Assembly: GCF_001311845.1 (NCBI RefSeq)
Contig: NZ_BBCC01000038.1
Coordinates: forward strand, 1-40,873
Reading direction: 5' to 3'
Source of the DNA: Desulfosarcina cetonica JCM 12296
GTDB taxonomy: Bacteria; Desulfobacterota; Desulfobacteria; Desulfobacterales; Desulfosarcinaceae
DNA length: 40,873 nucleotides
The stretch's first letter is position 1. Each line of letters opens with the position of its first letter. The position numbers and the translations under genes are program-made. Positions 34,050 to 40,873 of this stretch are shown here, piece after piece. The notes beneath the pieces were generated by a model, which did no database searches, was not told where the DNA came from, and saw nothing but the letters and a program-made list of their open reading frames with translations.

Positions 34050-35726
34050 CTAGAACGTTCGTTTCACGGATATGGAAATAAAATCACGATCTGCCAACGT
34101 CTGGGTGGTTGTTCCGCCAAAGTAATTGGTATATTTGATTCCAAACTTCCAAACATTGAAATAGGTCAAATCTACACCGACACTAAAATCCCCGCCCCCG
34201 TCCGCGCCGTTGGCATTGAATTTAAGATCTGTCGGAGACTTACCGGCCACGTTGTAACCCAACCCCAGGGGAAGCGTAATATCAACCCCGGGAAACACCT
34301 GGTAATACGACGGTTCAAAGACCATGCGGAATCCCAGTGCCCAATCATCTCTGCTATCATCAACGGCCTCGTCGTTATCCGTTATTTCGAGCAGGTCTGT
34401 ATACCCTGCTTCGGCGAATAAATTTGCGCCCTCCCATAAGGCGGATCCCCCCATGAAATAAATGGCTGATAAATTGGCATGCAGTGTGTTCCCTTGAGCG
34501 TATGCTGGATTGTCGTCGTTATTTTTTCCCGTTCCATCGAATGCCGAAGTACTGACTAACGGAGCGTTGATCCGCCCGCTGATTTCTCCGGAAACATTGA
34601 CATCACCGATTTGGGTGCCAAAGCTCATACCGATCATGTGAATATCTTCCGGGAAGGCCAAAAAGTACTCTCCAACCCTGAAACCGTCGGCAGTGATGCT
34701 CGGCGCGTCCTCAACGGTGTAAATCCAATAGGGCATGTTTTCGTTAAAATGGACATAGTATAGCCCGAAATCCGTGTCTATTTTCTCAGATCGAAAGCGT
34801 AGACCAACGCCGTAGTTTTCAAAATTGGTCTCACCGAATTCACCCGTTGAGTTTCCGGCGCCCAGGTCGTCACCCCGATCCAGGTATGCAGGGCCAAACG
34901 GCGTATCGATACCTGGCAGAATGCGTTCTCCGCCGGCATCAATCATATCCGCGTCACTACAATAGCTACCTGCGGAGCACATCCGGCTTCTTCTCCACTC
35001 ATATTGCCAATAGGCATTCAAACTCAAATTCGGTTTCAGTTGAATCTGCCCGGACAACTGCCCCGTTGGCATAAAGAGTTCTTTGGCCTGGGTCCCAGGG
35101 ACGGTTTGCGCTTTGACCGCATCCAACGGCGCCTGCCCATGTGCAATCCCGTTTTTTGCCATGAAGAGCGTTTCTCCCCATATCATGGTGTGTCGACCGA
35201 GCCTAAAACTCACCGGCATATTTCCGAGTCGACCGCGGCCAAATACGAAAGCATCCAGCAATTCGACATTTTTCCCGTGAAGTTGTTCCGTATCATCGGT
35301 AAACTCGTCATTATCTCCGGTGCCATTGAATGTACCCGGAGAATCATTGTCGTTATCATTCAAGTAAACCGTGTCGACCCATGCAGCGCCGCTGATGCGG
35401 AACCCAAAATCCTTATATAAGACGTCCATCTCGGAGAAGACATCCAATCGATTGGATATGAGACCGCTATCAAAATTACGATCGCCATCATCGGCGTTGA
35501 GGTTGGCGCGACCAATCAGGTCATCGTCTTGATCTGCGACACGAAATCCAGCGCTGTATTTCAACGTCGTGTCCCATTTTACTTTTAAATCCGAACCGTC
35601 GTAGAGTTGAAAAGCATTCGCGCATACGACCATTAAAATTGAGATGATGGATGATAGAATTGCGTATACAGACCTTAGCCGCCATTGATTCAGTGTTGAA
35701 AATGCCGAAGAAACCATTCTTGCCAT
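34050..35726 (-). CDS. DUF1302 outer-membrane beta-barrel protein
   Basis: The ATG at 35726 has GGGAGG just upstream (spacing 2); an alternative ATG at 35717 has better spacing (11) and would remove 3 residues. A signal peptide ends near CANA. The mature part has alternating hydrophobic and polar strands, many Asp and Gly in loops (DQDDDLIGRANLNADDGDRN), and ends in SVKRTF, with the terminal Phe expected for an outer-membrane barrel. The DUF1302 landmarks FRLGRHTMIWGETLF and YWQYEWRRSR are present. It may be the entry or exit pore for the compound moved by the RND system. It is the first gene of the minus-strand operon. The long ORF starting at 35795 is not used. Confidence 0.87.
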   Translation of the reverse strand: MARMVSSAFSTLNQWRLRSVYAILSSIISILMVVCANAFQLYDGSDLKVKWDTTLKYSAGFRVADQDDDLIGRANLNADDGDRNFDSGLISNRLDVFSEMDVLYKDFGFRISGAAWVDTVYLNDNDNDSPGTFNGTGDNDEFTDDTEQLHGKNVELLDAFVFGRGRLGNMPVSFRLGRHTMIWGETLFMAKNGIAHGQAPLDAVKAQTVPGTQAKELFMPTGQLSGQIQLKPNLSLNAYWQYEWRRSRMCSAGSYCSDADMIDAGGERILPGIDTPFGPAYLDRGDDLGAGNSTGEFGETNFENYGVGLRFRSEKIDTDFGLYYVHFNENMPYWIYTVEDAPSITADGFRVGEYFLAFPEDIHMIGMSFGTQIGDVNVSGEISGRINAPLVSTSAFDGTGKNNDDNPAYAQGNTLHANLSAIYFMGGSALWEGANLFAEAGYTDLLEITDNDEAVDDSRDDWALGFRMVFEPSYYQVFPGVDITLPLGLGYNVAGKSPTDLKFNANGADGGGDFSVGVDLTYFNVWKFGIKYTNYFGGTTTQTLADRDFISISVKRTF

Positions 35727-36009
35727 AGCCTCCCTCCCACGCCACGGTGTTAAAATGTTTATTGAATGCCGATAGAAAGCAGTGCTGCTCCACACAGCCG
35801 CCTAAATACGGTCTCATCCAGAGAAATACGGCCAAGCATACTTTTTTGTTAGTCATTTTATAAATTGCATTCATTTTCAGCGAAAAAAAAATTCTCGCCC
35901 CATCAAACACTTTCGCGTTATGCGGCGTTCAAGGTAGCAGATCTGATTCCGCTGCCTACAGTGATTATGAATCGGGTCAGGCGATAAGCAGGATTATGCA
36001 TATAATGTG

Positions 36010-36072
36010 GTTACTGATTTGTGTCACCTATCGGTTCAAAAACGTTTAATGCAATTGGCAACCGGCTGTCAA
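36010..36072 (-). promoter_or_regulatory. Putative promoter and operator of the RND/AOR operon
   Basis: On the minus strand TTGACA (36072-36067) is followed after 17 bases by TTAAAC (36049-36044), then AACCGATAGGTG (36036-36025) and ACACAAATCAGTAAC (36024-36010). These last two match the operator and extension at 2751-2777 in 21 of 27 positions by hand alignment. The distance to the DUF1302 start is long (about 280 bases). Confidence 0.42.
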
Positions 36073-36197
36073 GAAATTTATCGGCGCTTCCCAATCTTAA
36101 TCGTTCCAACTTTAACCAGCCACATAAATGCATGTATGACCGACATGCATCCGGATACCGAAAACGTTATTTTGAAATTTCAAATATTAAAAAATGC

Positions 36198-36245
36198 TTG
36201 ACAAGCCTTGCTTTTTGCTCGTTTAATTGGTGTCACTCTTTAGTG
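36198..36245 (+). promoter_or_regulatory. Putative promoter of the molybdenum-hydroxylase operon, with half operator
   Basis: TTGACA (36198-36203) and TTTAAT (36222-36227) are separated by 18 bases. ATTGGTG and TCACTCTTTAGTG overlap and follow the -10 and resemble the second half and extension of the repeated operator. The left half of the palindrome is missing. The first gene starts at 36357. Confidence 0.4.
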
Positions 36246-36356
36246 TTACTATTTAGTTCATACATTCCGGCGGCATGGGGTGCTTTTATTGGAAAAACAG
36301 TATTAGAGCACGTTTTCCCGTGTTTTTTTCTAACTTAGAGAGGTGGATAATAATTT

Positions 36357-39035
36357 ATGAAAAAGATACGGTTTTCCGTAAACGGTATCCAGCATGAATG
36401 GATCGCCGATTCCAAAACAGTATTGCTTGATCTGCTTCGTGAAGACCTTGGGCTGACCGGAGCCAAGCAGTCATGTGACCGAAAGGGCCAATGTGGTGCA
36501 TGTACCGTTATTATCAACAAAGAGGCAAAACGCGCCTGTCTCGTTCGTCTCAACGATTTGGGTGGTGCCGAGGTTATCACCATAGAGGGGGTCGGAACGC
36601 CTGACAATCCTCATCTTATACAGGAAGCCTTCGTTCTTGCAGGGGCAGTACAATGCGGTTTTTGCACACCCGGAATGATTATGGCCGCCAAAGCGCTGCT
36701 CGATAAACATCCTGATCCAAGCAACGACCAAATTGTTCAGGCCCTGCGCCGCAACCTTTGCCGCTGCACCGGATACAAAAAAATTATTGAGGCGGTAAAG
36801 CTGGCAGGCCGTTTCATTCGTGGAGAAGTCAGCCCGGACGATATCCGACCGCAGCCTGATCAGAATAACATGATGGGCAAATCATGGCCCAGGCCCTCCG
36901 CCATGGCGAAGGCGTGCGGGACGGCCCACTTTACTGCCGATTTCCATCTTCAGGGAGCACTCGAGCTTGCTGTTTTGCGGAGCACGGTGCCCCATGCCCG
37001 TATCGTTGCCATCGATACCACAGCAGCCATGGCGTTTCCAGGGGTTGCGGGGGTGATGACAGCGGCCGATATTAAAGGCACCAATCGCCTCAAATATCTG
37101 GTGCCGGACCGGCCTGTTCTTTGCGAAGACAAAGTTCGCTATATCGGAGATCCGATTGTTGTCGTGGCCGCAGAAACCCGGTCACAGGCGGAAACCGCCC
37201 TTGCCGCGATCAACGTCGCGTTGGAGCCATTGCCGGTAATGGAGAGTCCCCAGTCATCCTTAGCAGAGGACGCCCTACCCATTCATGACGAATTTCCTAA
37301 TCTTTGCTATGAGCAACCCCAAATCAAAGGCCAGGCGGAAGAGGCGCTGAACACCTCGGCAACCGTGATTGAAGCCCATTTTCAAACCCAGGTCAATCAT
37401 CAGGCCCCGCTCGAACCCGAAGCCACCATCGCCTTCTGGGAAGACGCAGATGACCCCGAGGAAAAAGACAGACTGGTGATCATCGGCCGCAGTATCAATA
37501 TCCATTACCATCTGGGGATGCTTCAAGATGCACTGGGATGGGAGGACATGAAGTATATCGAGGCGTATTCCGGTGGTCAGTTTGGCATCAAGATCGATGT
37601 CATTTCAGAGGGTATCGCCGGTGCCGCCGCCATTCATTTCCGCCGTCCCGTCCGCTACATCCCCACGTTGACCGAAAGCATGTTGATGACCTCTAAACGA
37701 CATGCGTTCCAGCTGGACGTTAAGTTAGGCGCGGACGAGCGAGGCTATTTGACGGCTTACTGCAATGACTTCATCATTGATAAAGGCGCATACTACTCCA
37801 TTGGCCATGTCGTCGCTTACCGAAGTATGCTGATGCTGTCCGGTTCCTATCACATACCCAACGTCAAAGCGCGCGTCAGAATGGTTTACACCAATAATCC
37901 CTGGGGCAGTGCGGCAAGAGGGGCCGGGCCACCTCAGGCCAATTTCGCATTGGAATGCGCCATGGATATGCTTGCGGACAAAACCGGCATCGACCCCTTG
38001 GAATTCAGGCTGCGCAATTCATTGCAACCCGGCCAAAGCAAATCCACCGGTCGTGTGGTTAGCCAATGGCCCCTGGCTGAACTCATTGAATCAATACGGC
38101 CGCATTATCAACGCGCAATAGAAAATGCCAAGCCTTTCAGACAGGGAAAAATCAGGCGCGGCGTGGGTATCGCCACCGGATCTTTTGGCATTGGTGGACC
38201 TGGTGATATTTCCGTGGCTTCGGTCGAATTGGATGACGATGGTGGCATCAGTATATACGCTGCAGCTGCCGATCCGGGAGAAGGCAACGACTCCATGTTG
38301 GGCCAGTTAACAGCACAATTCATGGGAATTGCCATTCAGCGTATCCGCCTGCACACCCGTGATACCGATCAAACGGCCGCCAGTGGACCTGCTGCCGGTA
38401 GCAGGATTACCTATATGATCGGCGGTGCGCTGATCAATGCCTTGACCCATCTCAAAACCGCCATGCAAGAAACAGGGGCCAAAACAGGGGCAGAGCTGGA
38501 AAAGGCAGGAAAAGCCAGACGATATCTGGGACAGAAGAAGAACGAAGATGCAGGACCCCTTGATCCGCATACCGGTCAAGGCCCTTCGTTCGAATCCCAG
38601 GTTCATGCCGTTCAGCTTGCCGAACTCGAAGTCGACATGGAAACGGGCAAAGTGAAAATGCTGAAGATGACCACTGCCGTCGATGCCGGGCCGGTGATCA
38701 ATCCACTTAATCTGACCGGGCAAATTGAAGGCGGGATGGACATGGGCGTCGGGTATGCCCTTAGAGAGCAGTATATCCCCGGAAAAACCAAGGACTGGGT
38801 GACATTCAAGTTCCCGACCATACGTGATCATTTCGAAATGGAAACCATCATTCGGGAAACCCCCAGGCCAAATGGTCCATTGGGTGCCACCGGCATCGGT
38901 GAAATGTGTATGGTGCCGACGGCACCGGCAGTGATCAATGCGATCAAAAATGCAACGGGTGTATGGATACGCGATCTTCCGGCCACCCCTGATAAAATCA
39001 AATCCGCTATCGAAACGATTGCCGGACGTCAATGA
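36357..39035 (+). CDS. Molybdenum hydroxylase (xanthine oxidase family), fused Fe-S and Mo-binding subunits
   Basis: The 892 residues combine, in one chain, a [2Fe-2S] domain (SCDRKGQCGACTVII, then CGFCTPGM and LCRCTGYKKI, residues about 38-150) and a molybdopterin domain. There is no FAD domain, so the layout is that of D. gigas aldehyde oxidoreductase (907 residues). Active-site landmarks include the Q-loop-like SGGQFGIK, RGAGPPQANFALECAMD, PAAGSRITYMIGGA and the catalytic Glu in GATGIGEMCMVPTAP. AGAGG precedes the start. It would hydroxylate or oxidise an aldehyde or an N-heterocyclic/aromatic carbon with water as oxygen source. It is the main likely client of the Moco genes. An OYE follows 36 bases later. 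Confidence 0.92.
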   Translation: MKKIRFSVNGIQHEWIADSKTVLLDLLREDLGLTGAKQSCDRKGQCGACTVIINKEAKRACLVRLNDLGGAEVITIEGVGTPDNPHLIQEAFVLAGAVQCGFCTPGMIMAAKALLDKHPDPSNDQIVQALRRNLCRCTGYKKIIEAVKLAGRFIRGEVSPDDIRPQPDQNNMMGKSWPRPSAMAKACGTAHFTADFHLQGALELAVLRSTVPHARIVAIDTTAAMAFPGVAGVMTAADIKGTNRLKYLVPDRPVLCEDKVRYIGDPIVVVAAETRSQAETALAAINVALEPLPVMESPQSSLAEDALPIHDEFPNLCYEQPQIKGQAEEALNTSATVIEAHFQTQVNHQAPLEPEATIAFWEDADDPEEKDRLVIIGRSINIHYHLGMLQDALGWEDMKYIEAYSGGQFGIKIDVISEGIAGAAAIHFRRPVRYIPTLTESMLMTSKRHAFQLDVKLGADERGYLTAYCNDFIIDKGAYYSIGHVVAYRSMLMLSGSYHIPNVKARVRMVYTNNPWGSAARGAGPPQANFALECAMDMLADKTGIDPLEFRLRNSLQPGQSKSTGRVVSQWPLAELIESIRPHYQRAIENAKPFRQGKIRRGVGIATGSFGIGGPGDISVASVELDDDGGISIYAAAADPGEGNDSMLGQLTAQFMGIAIQRIRLHTRDTDQTAASGPAAGSRITYMIGGALINALTHLKTAMQETGAKTGAELEKAGKARRYLGQKKNEDAGPLDPHTGQGPSFESQVHAVQLAELEVDMETGKVKMLKMTTAVDAGPVINPLNLTGQIEGGMDMGVGYALREQYIPGKTKDWVTFKFPTIRDHFEMETIIRETPRPNGPLGATGIGEMCMVPTAPAVINAIKNATGVWIRDLPATPDKIKSAIETIAGRQ

Positions 39036-39071
39036 TTTATTGACATACCAAACGTTTATTCAGTATATAGC

Positions 39072-40196
39072 ATGCCTGAACTTTTCGAAAGCACAAAAAT
39101 TAAGGGTCTGGAAATCAAGAATCGGTTCATTCGTTCTGCAACATGGACGGGGATGGCGTCTGCCTCCGGGTATTGTACCGAAAAGCTTACCCAGTTCATC
39201 ACCCGACTTGCACAGGGAGGCGTTGGCTTGATTATCACCGGGCATGCGTTCGTGCGCCGTGATGGTCAAGCGGCCCCATGGCAGCTTGCCATCGATAGCG
39301 ATGATTTGATCGACGATCTGAGAAAGATGACAGATGCGGTCCATCATGCGGGTGGTAAGGTTTTCATGCAACTTTCTCATGCAGGCAGTCGTGCGGATAC
39401 CGAACTTACGGGGATTAAAGCAATCGGGCCTTCCATTCAAAGAAACGCGAAAGGAATTGAATGCCGTGCAATGTCCGATCGTGATATAGAGGAGATTGCA
39501 GCGTCATTTGGACAGGCTGCCGTTCGTGCCAAATTGGCCGGATTTGATGGGGTGCAGATTCATGCAGGACATGGTTATCTGTTGAACCAGTTTCTCTCTC
39601 CACGGCACAATGATAGAAGTGATCGCTATGGCGGAAAAATCGAAAATCGTGCTCGAATCGTACTCGACGTCTATCACAAAATTAGAAATGATACCGGTGA
39701 CGCGTTTCCGGTCATCATCAAAATCAATTCCCAGGACCATGCGATAGGCGAATTCGTTGTAAACGACATGCTGGATCTGGCAACCCTGTTACAAACAGCA
39801 GGTATTGATGCCATAGAGCTAAGCGGCGACCGACATCACGTGAATCGTTCGATATCCACCAGCGAAGGAATGGCTTCCACGGAGAAAGAAGTTTATTACG
39901 CCCGACAAGCGAAATTGTACAAGGAAAAAATGATTACGCCGCTCATTTTAGTCGGAGGAATCCGCTCTTTTCACATCGCCAAGCAGATTGTCAATGACGG
40001 CGTGGCAGACTATGTTTCATTATGCCGCCCACTCATCAGAGAACCTGCCCTGATCAACCGCTGGAAGTCCGGAAACGTCCAAAAATCCGCCTGCATATCG
40101 GACAATCTGTGCATAAAACCAGCACTTCAAGGCAGGGGATTACATTGTGTCGCAGAAAAGCATAAGGAGATAAATCTTGTCTCGAAAAGACATTAA
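39072..40196 (+). CDS. Old Yellow Enzyme-family NADH:flavin oxidoreductase
   Basis: The 374-residue protein is a single FMN-binding TIM barrel. The N-terminal KIKGLEIKNRFIRSAT, VFMQLSHAGSRAD, the substrate-binding His pair in QIHAGHGYLLNQFLSPRHND, SDRYGGKIENRARIVLDV and the phosphate-binding LVGGIRS are present. It lacks the Fe-S and FAD domains of 2,4-dienoyl-CoA reductase and of naphthoyl-CoA reductases. The C-terminal segment CISDNLCIKPAL has lost one Cys of the CxxCNxC-like tail seen in close relatives. It would reduce an activated C=C bond, such as an enone. No strong ribosome site precedes it. Its place between the Mo hydroxylase and TetR-2 suggests a joint substrate. Confidence 0.92.
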   Translation: MPELFESTKIKGLEIKNRFIRSATWTGMASASGYCTEKLTQFITRLAQGGVGLIITGHAFVRRDGQAAPWQLAIDSDDLIDDLRKMTDAVHHAGGKVFMQLSHAGSRADTELTGIKAIGPSIQRNAKGIECRAMSDRDIEEIAASFGQAAVRAKLAGFDGVQIHAGHGYLLNQFLSPRHNDRSDRYGGKIENRARIVLDVYHKIRNDTGDAFPVIIKINSQDHAIGEFVVNDMLDLATLLQTAGIDAIELSGDRHHVNRSISTSEGMASTEKEVYYARQAKLYKEKMITPLILVGGIRSFHIAKQIVNDGVADYVSLCRPLIREPALINRWKSGNVQKSACISDNLCIKPALQGRGLHCVAEKHKEINLVSKRH

Positions 40197-40818
40197 GGCA
40201 AAAAGACAAAAGAAAATCAAACACATCCTCGAAAAAGCCACCGAAGCTTTCGCCGATAAAGGATATTCCGGTGTAAGCACCAATGAAATAGCGGATCTAG
40301 CAGGCATCAGCAAACGCAGCATGTATTATTACATGGGGGATAAAGATACCCTTTACAGTTCTGTAATTAATGAAATTCTCGAGGTGGGAGGAGCTTTCTT
40401 AGCCAAAAAGGGCAACAATTGGGACCAGCTTACGTCATCCGAAAAACTGCATTATTTCATCAAGTCCGTTGCCCAAATTGGAAAGAACAATACCATTCAT
40501 TCAATTGTCGTCAGGGAACTGCTTTCAGGTGGAGAGTTTTTGCCAGAAGACTTCATTACCCGGTCAATGGGCCTAATCGTCGACTTTTTCAGGGACATCC
40601 TCGATGAAGGGATTGAAAAAAAGGAATTTCACAGTATTAATCCTCTGATCGGTGCGTTAATGATCTTGTCCTTCTTCGTTTATTGGAAAATGACCATCCC
40701 TCACATCCAAGACACATCTGAATATTATGATTATATTAAAATTTTTGGTGTTGATGTAAGCGATGCACTGATAGACGAAGTGCATGGGATGTTTTACAAA
40801 TTACTCACAACGGAGTAA
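40177..40818 (+). CDS. TetR/AcrR-family transcriptional regulator (TetR-2)
   Basis: The TTG start at 40177 has AAGGAGATAAATC directly upstream and the gene overlaps the OYE end by 20 bases, so it is co-translated. The 213 residues have the TetR DNA-binding domain (ILEKATEAFADKGYSGVS, EIADLAGISKRSMYYYMGDK) and a ligand domain containing IVVRELLSGGEFLPED and ALMILSFFVYWKM. It is a clear paralogue of TetR-1 at 14342, but has no basic tail. It probably represses its own operon and perhaps the neighbouring ones, with release by a pathway compound (inference). Only 55 bases follow the stop. Confidence 0.92.
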   Translation: MSRKDIKAKRQKKIKHILEKATEAFADKGYSGVSTNEIADLAGISKRSMYYYMGDKDTLYSSVINEILEVGGAFLAKKGNNWDQLTSSEKLHYFIKSVAQIGKNNTIHSIVVRELLSGGEFLPEDFITRSMGLIVDFFRDILDEGIEKKEFHSINPLIGALMILSFFVYWKMTIPHIQDTSEYYDYIKIFGVDVSDALIDEVHGMFYKLLTTE

Positions 40819-40873
40819 TATTGCTTGGATTTCGCTTGTTCAAATCTTAAGTTGAAAAATTAGCTATTCATAG

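Larger units (their letters stand above)
35727..36356. other. Divergent regulatory region between the DUF1302 and molybdenum-hydroxylase operons
   Basis: This 630-bp A+T-rich stretch has no convincing gene on either strand. It holds one candidate promoter for each side, listed separately. The remainder shows no further structure that I can support. Confidence 0.6.

Noticed and set aside
35521..35910. Minus-strand ORF across the DUF1302 start region
   Set aside because: It is out of frame with DUF1302, has no recognisable features, and its only overlap is with the signal-peptide and N-terminal region of the real gene.
39072..40196. OYE homologue as a 2-naphthoyl-CoA or dienoyl-CoA reductase
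   Set aside because: Those enzymes have an additional Fe-S and FAD/NAD domain and are much longer; this protein is a single barrel.
1..40873. CRISPR arrays, rRNA or tRNA genes
   Set aside because: No regularly spaced repeats and no rRNA or tRNA-like sequences were noticed; no covariance search could be run.

Overview
The window looks like part of a chromosome from a strictly anaerobic bacterium, most likely a Desulfobacterota (Desulfobacterales-type) sulfate reducer or a close relative. This is inferred from gene content only: a tungsten aldehyde:ferredoxin oxidoreductase, an indolepyruvate-type ferredoxin oxidoreductase, a benzoyl-CoA reductase/2-hydroxyacyl-CoA dehydratase-type protein, a heterodisulfide-reductase-like Fe-S protein, and a fused molybdenum hydroxylase with the layout of Desulfovibrio gigas aldehyde oxidoreductase. 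No rRNA, tRNA or CRISPR array was seen.

Layout. (1) 1-2.5 kb: a broken large serine recombinase with a small companion ORF, and an IS4-type transposase remnant. (2) 2.65-14.3 kb, plus strand: a truncated acyl-CoA dehydrogenase, then 3-hydroxyacyl-CoA dehydrogenase, thiolase, enoyl-CoA hydratase, a ketopantoate-reductase-family dehydrogenase, a dehydratase/BCR-type protein, an acyl-CoA ligase, IorA, IorB, and a second ketopantoate-reductase-like domain fused to a hotdog thioesterase. (3) 14.3-22.1 kb: a TetR regulator, then molybdenum-cofactor genes: mobB on plus; and on minus a ferredoxin-DUF169 protein, a ModE-type regulator, an FmdE-type protein, a molybdopterin-binding MoeA-like protein, moaA, moeA and mobA. 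(4) 22.7-35.7 kb, minus strand: a DUF1302 outer-membrane protein, DUF1329, a YCF48-like repeat protein, an RND/MMPL transporter, a second DUF1329, acyl-CoA dehydrogenase, an HdrD-like Fe-S protein and AOR. (5) 36.4-40.8 kb, plus strand: fused molybdenum hydroxylase, an Old Yellow Enzyme homologue and a second TetR regulator paralogous to the first.

How it may work together (inference). The genes read as a catabolic island for a hydrophobic compound. The envelope/RND set would handle the substrate at the cell surface. The molybdenum hydroxylase, OYE and AOR would do redox chemistry on it. The CoA ligase, acyl-CoA dehydrogenase and beta-oxidation genes would degrade the acyl-CoA. The Moco genes would supply the metal cofactor. 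This link is supported by sequence: a TTGACA promoter followed by a CACCTATAGGTG-type palindrome and a conserved extension lies upstream of the beta-oxidation operon and, as a nearly identical inverted copy about 19.5 kb away, upstream of the Moco operon. A diverged version lies upstream of the RND/AOR operon and a weaker one upstream of the molybdenum hydroxylase.

Caution. Many genes are split by one-base frameshifts, almost all explained by one missing base in a short homopolymer. The affected genes are otherwise well conserved, so sequencing or assembly indels are as likely as true gene decay. The recombinase, IS4 and first acyl-CoA dehydrogenase remnants are damaged in other ways as well (missing ends, a 19-bp tandem duplication).
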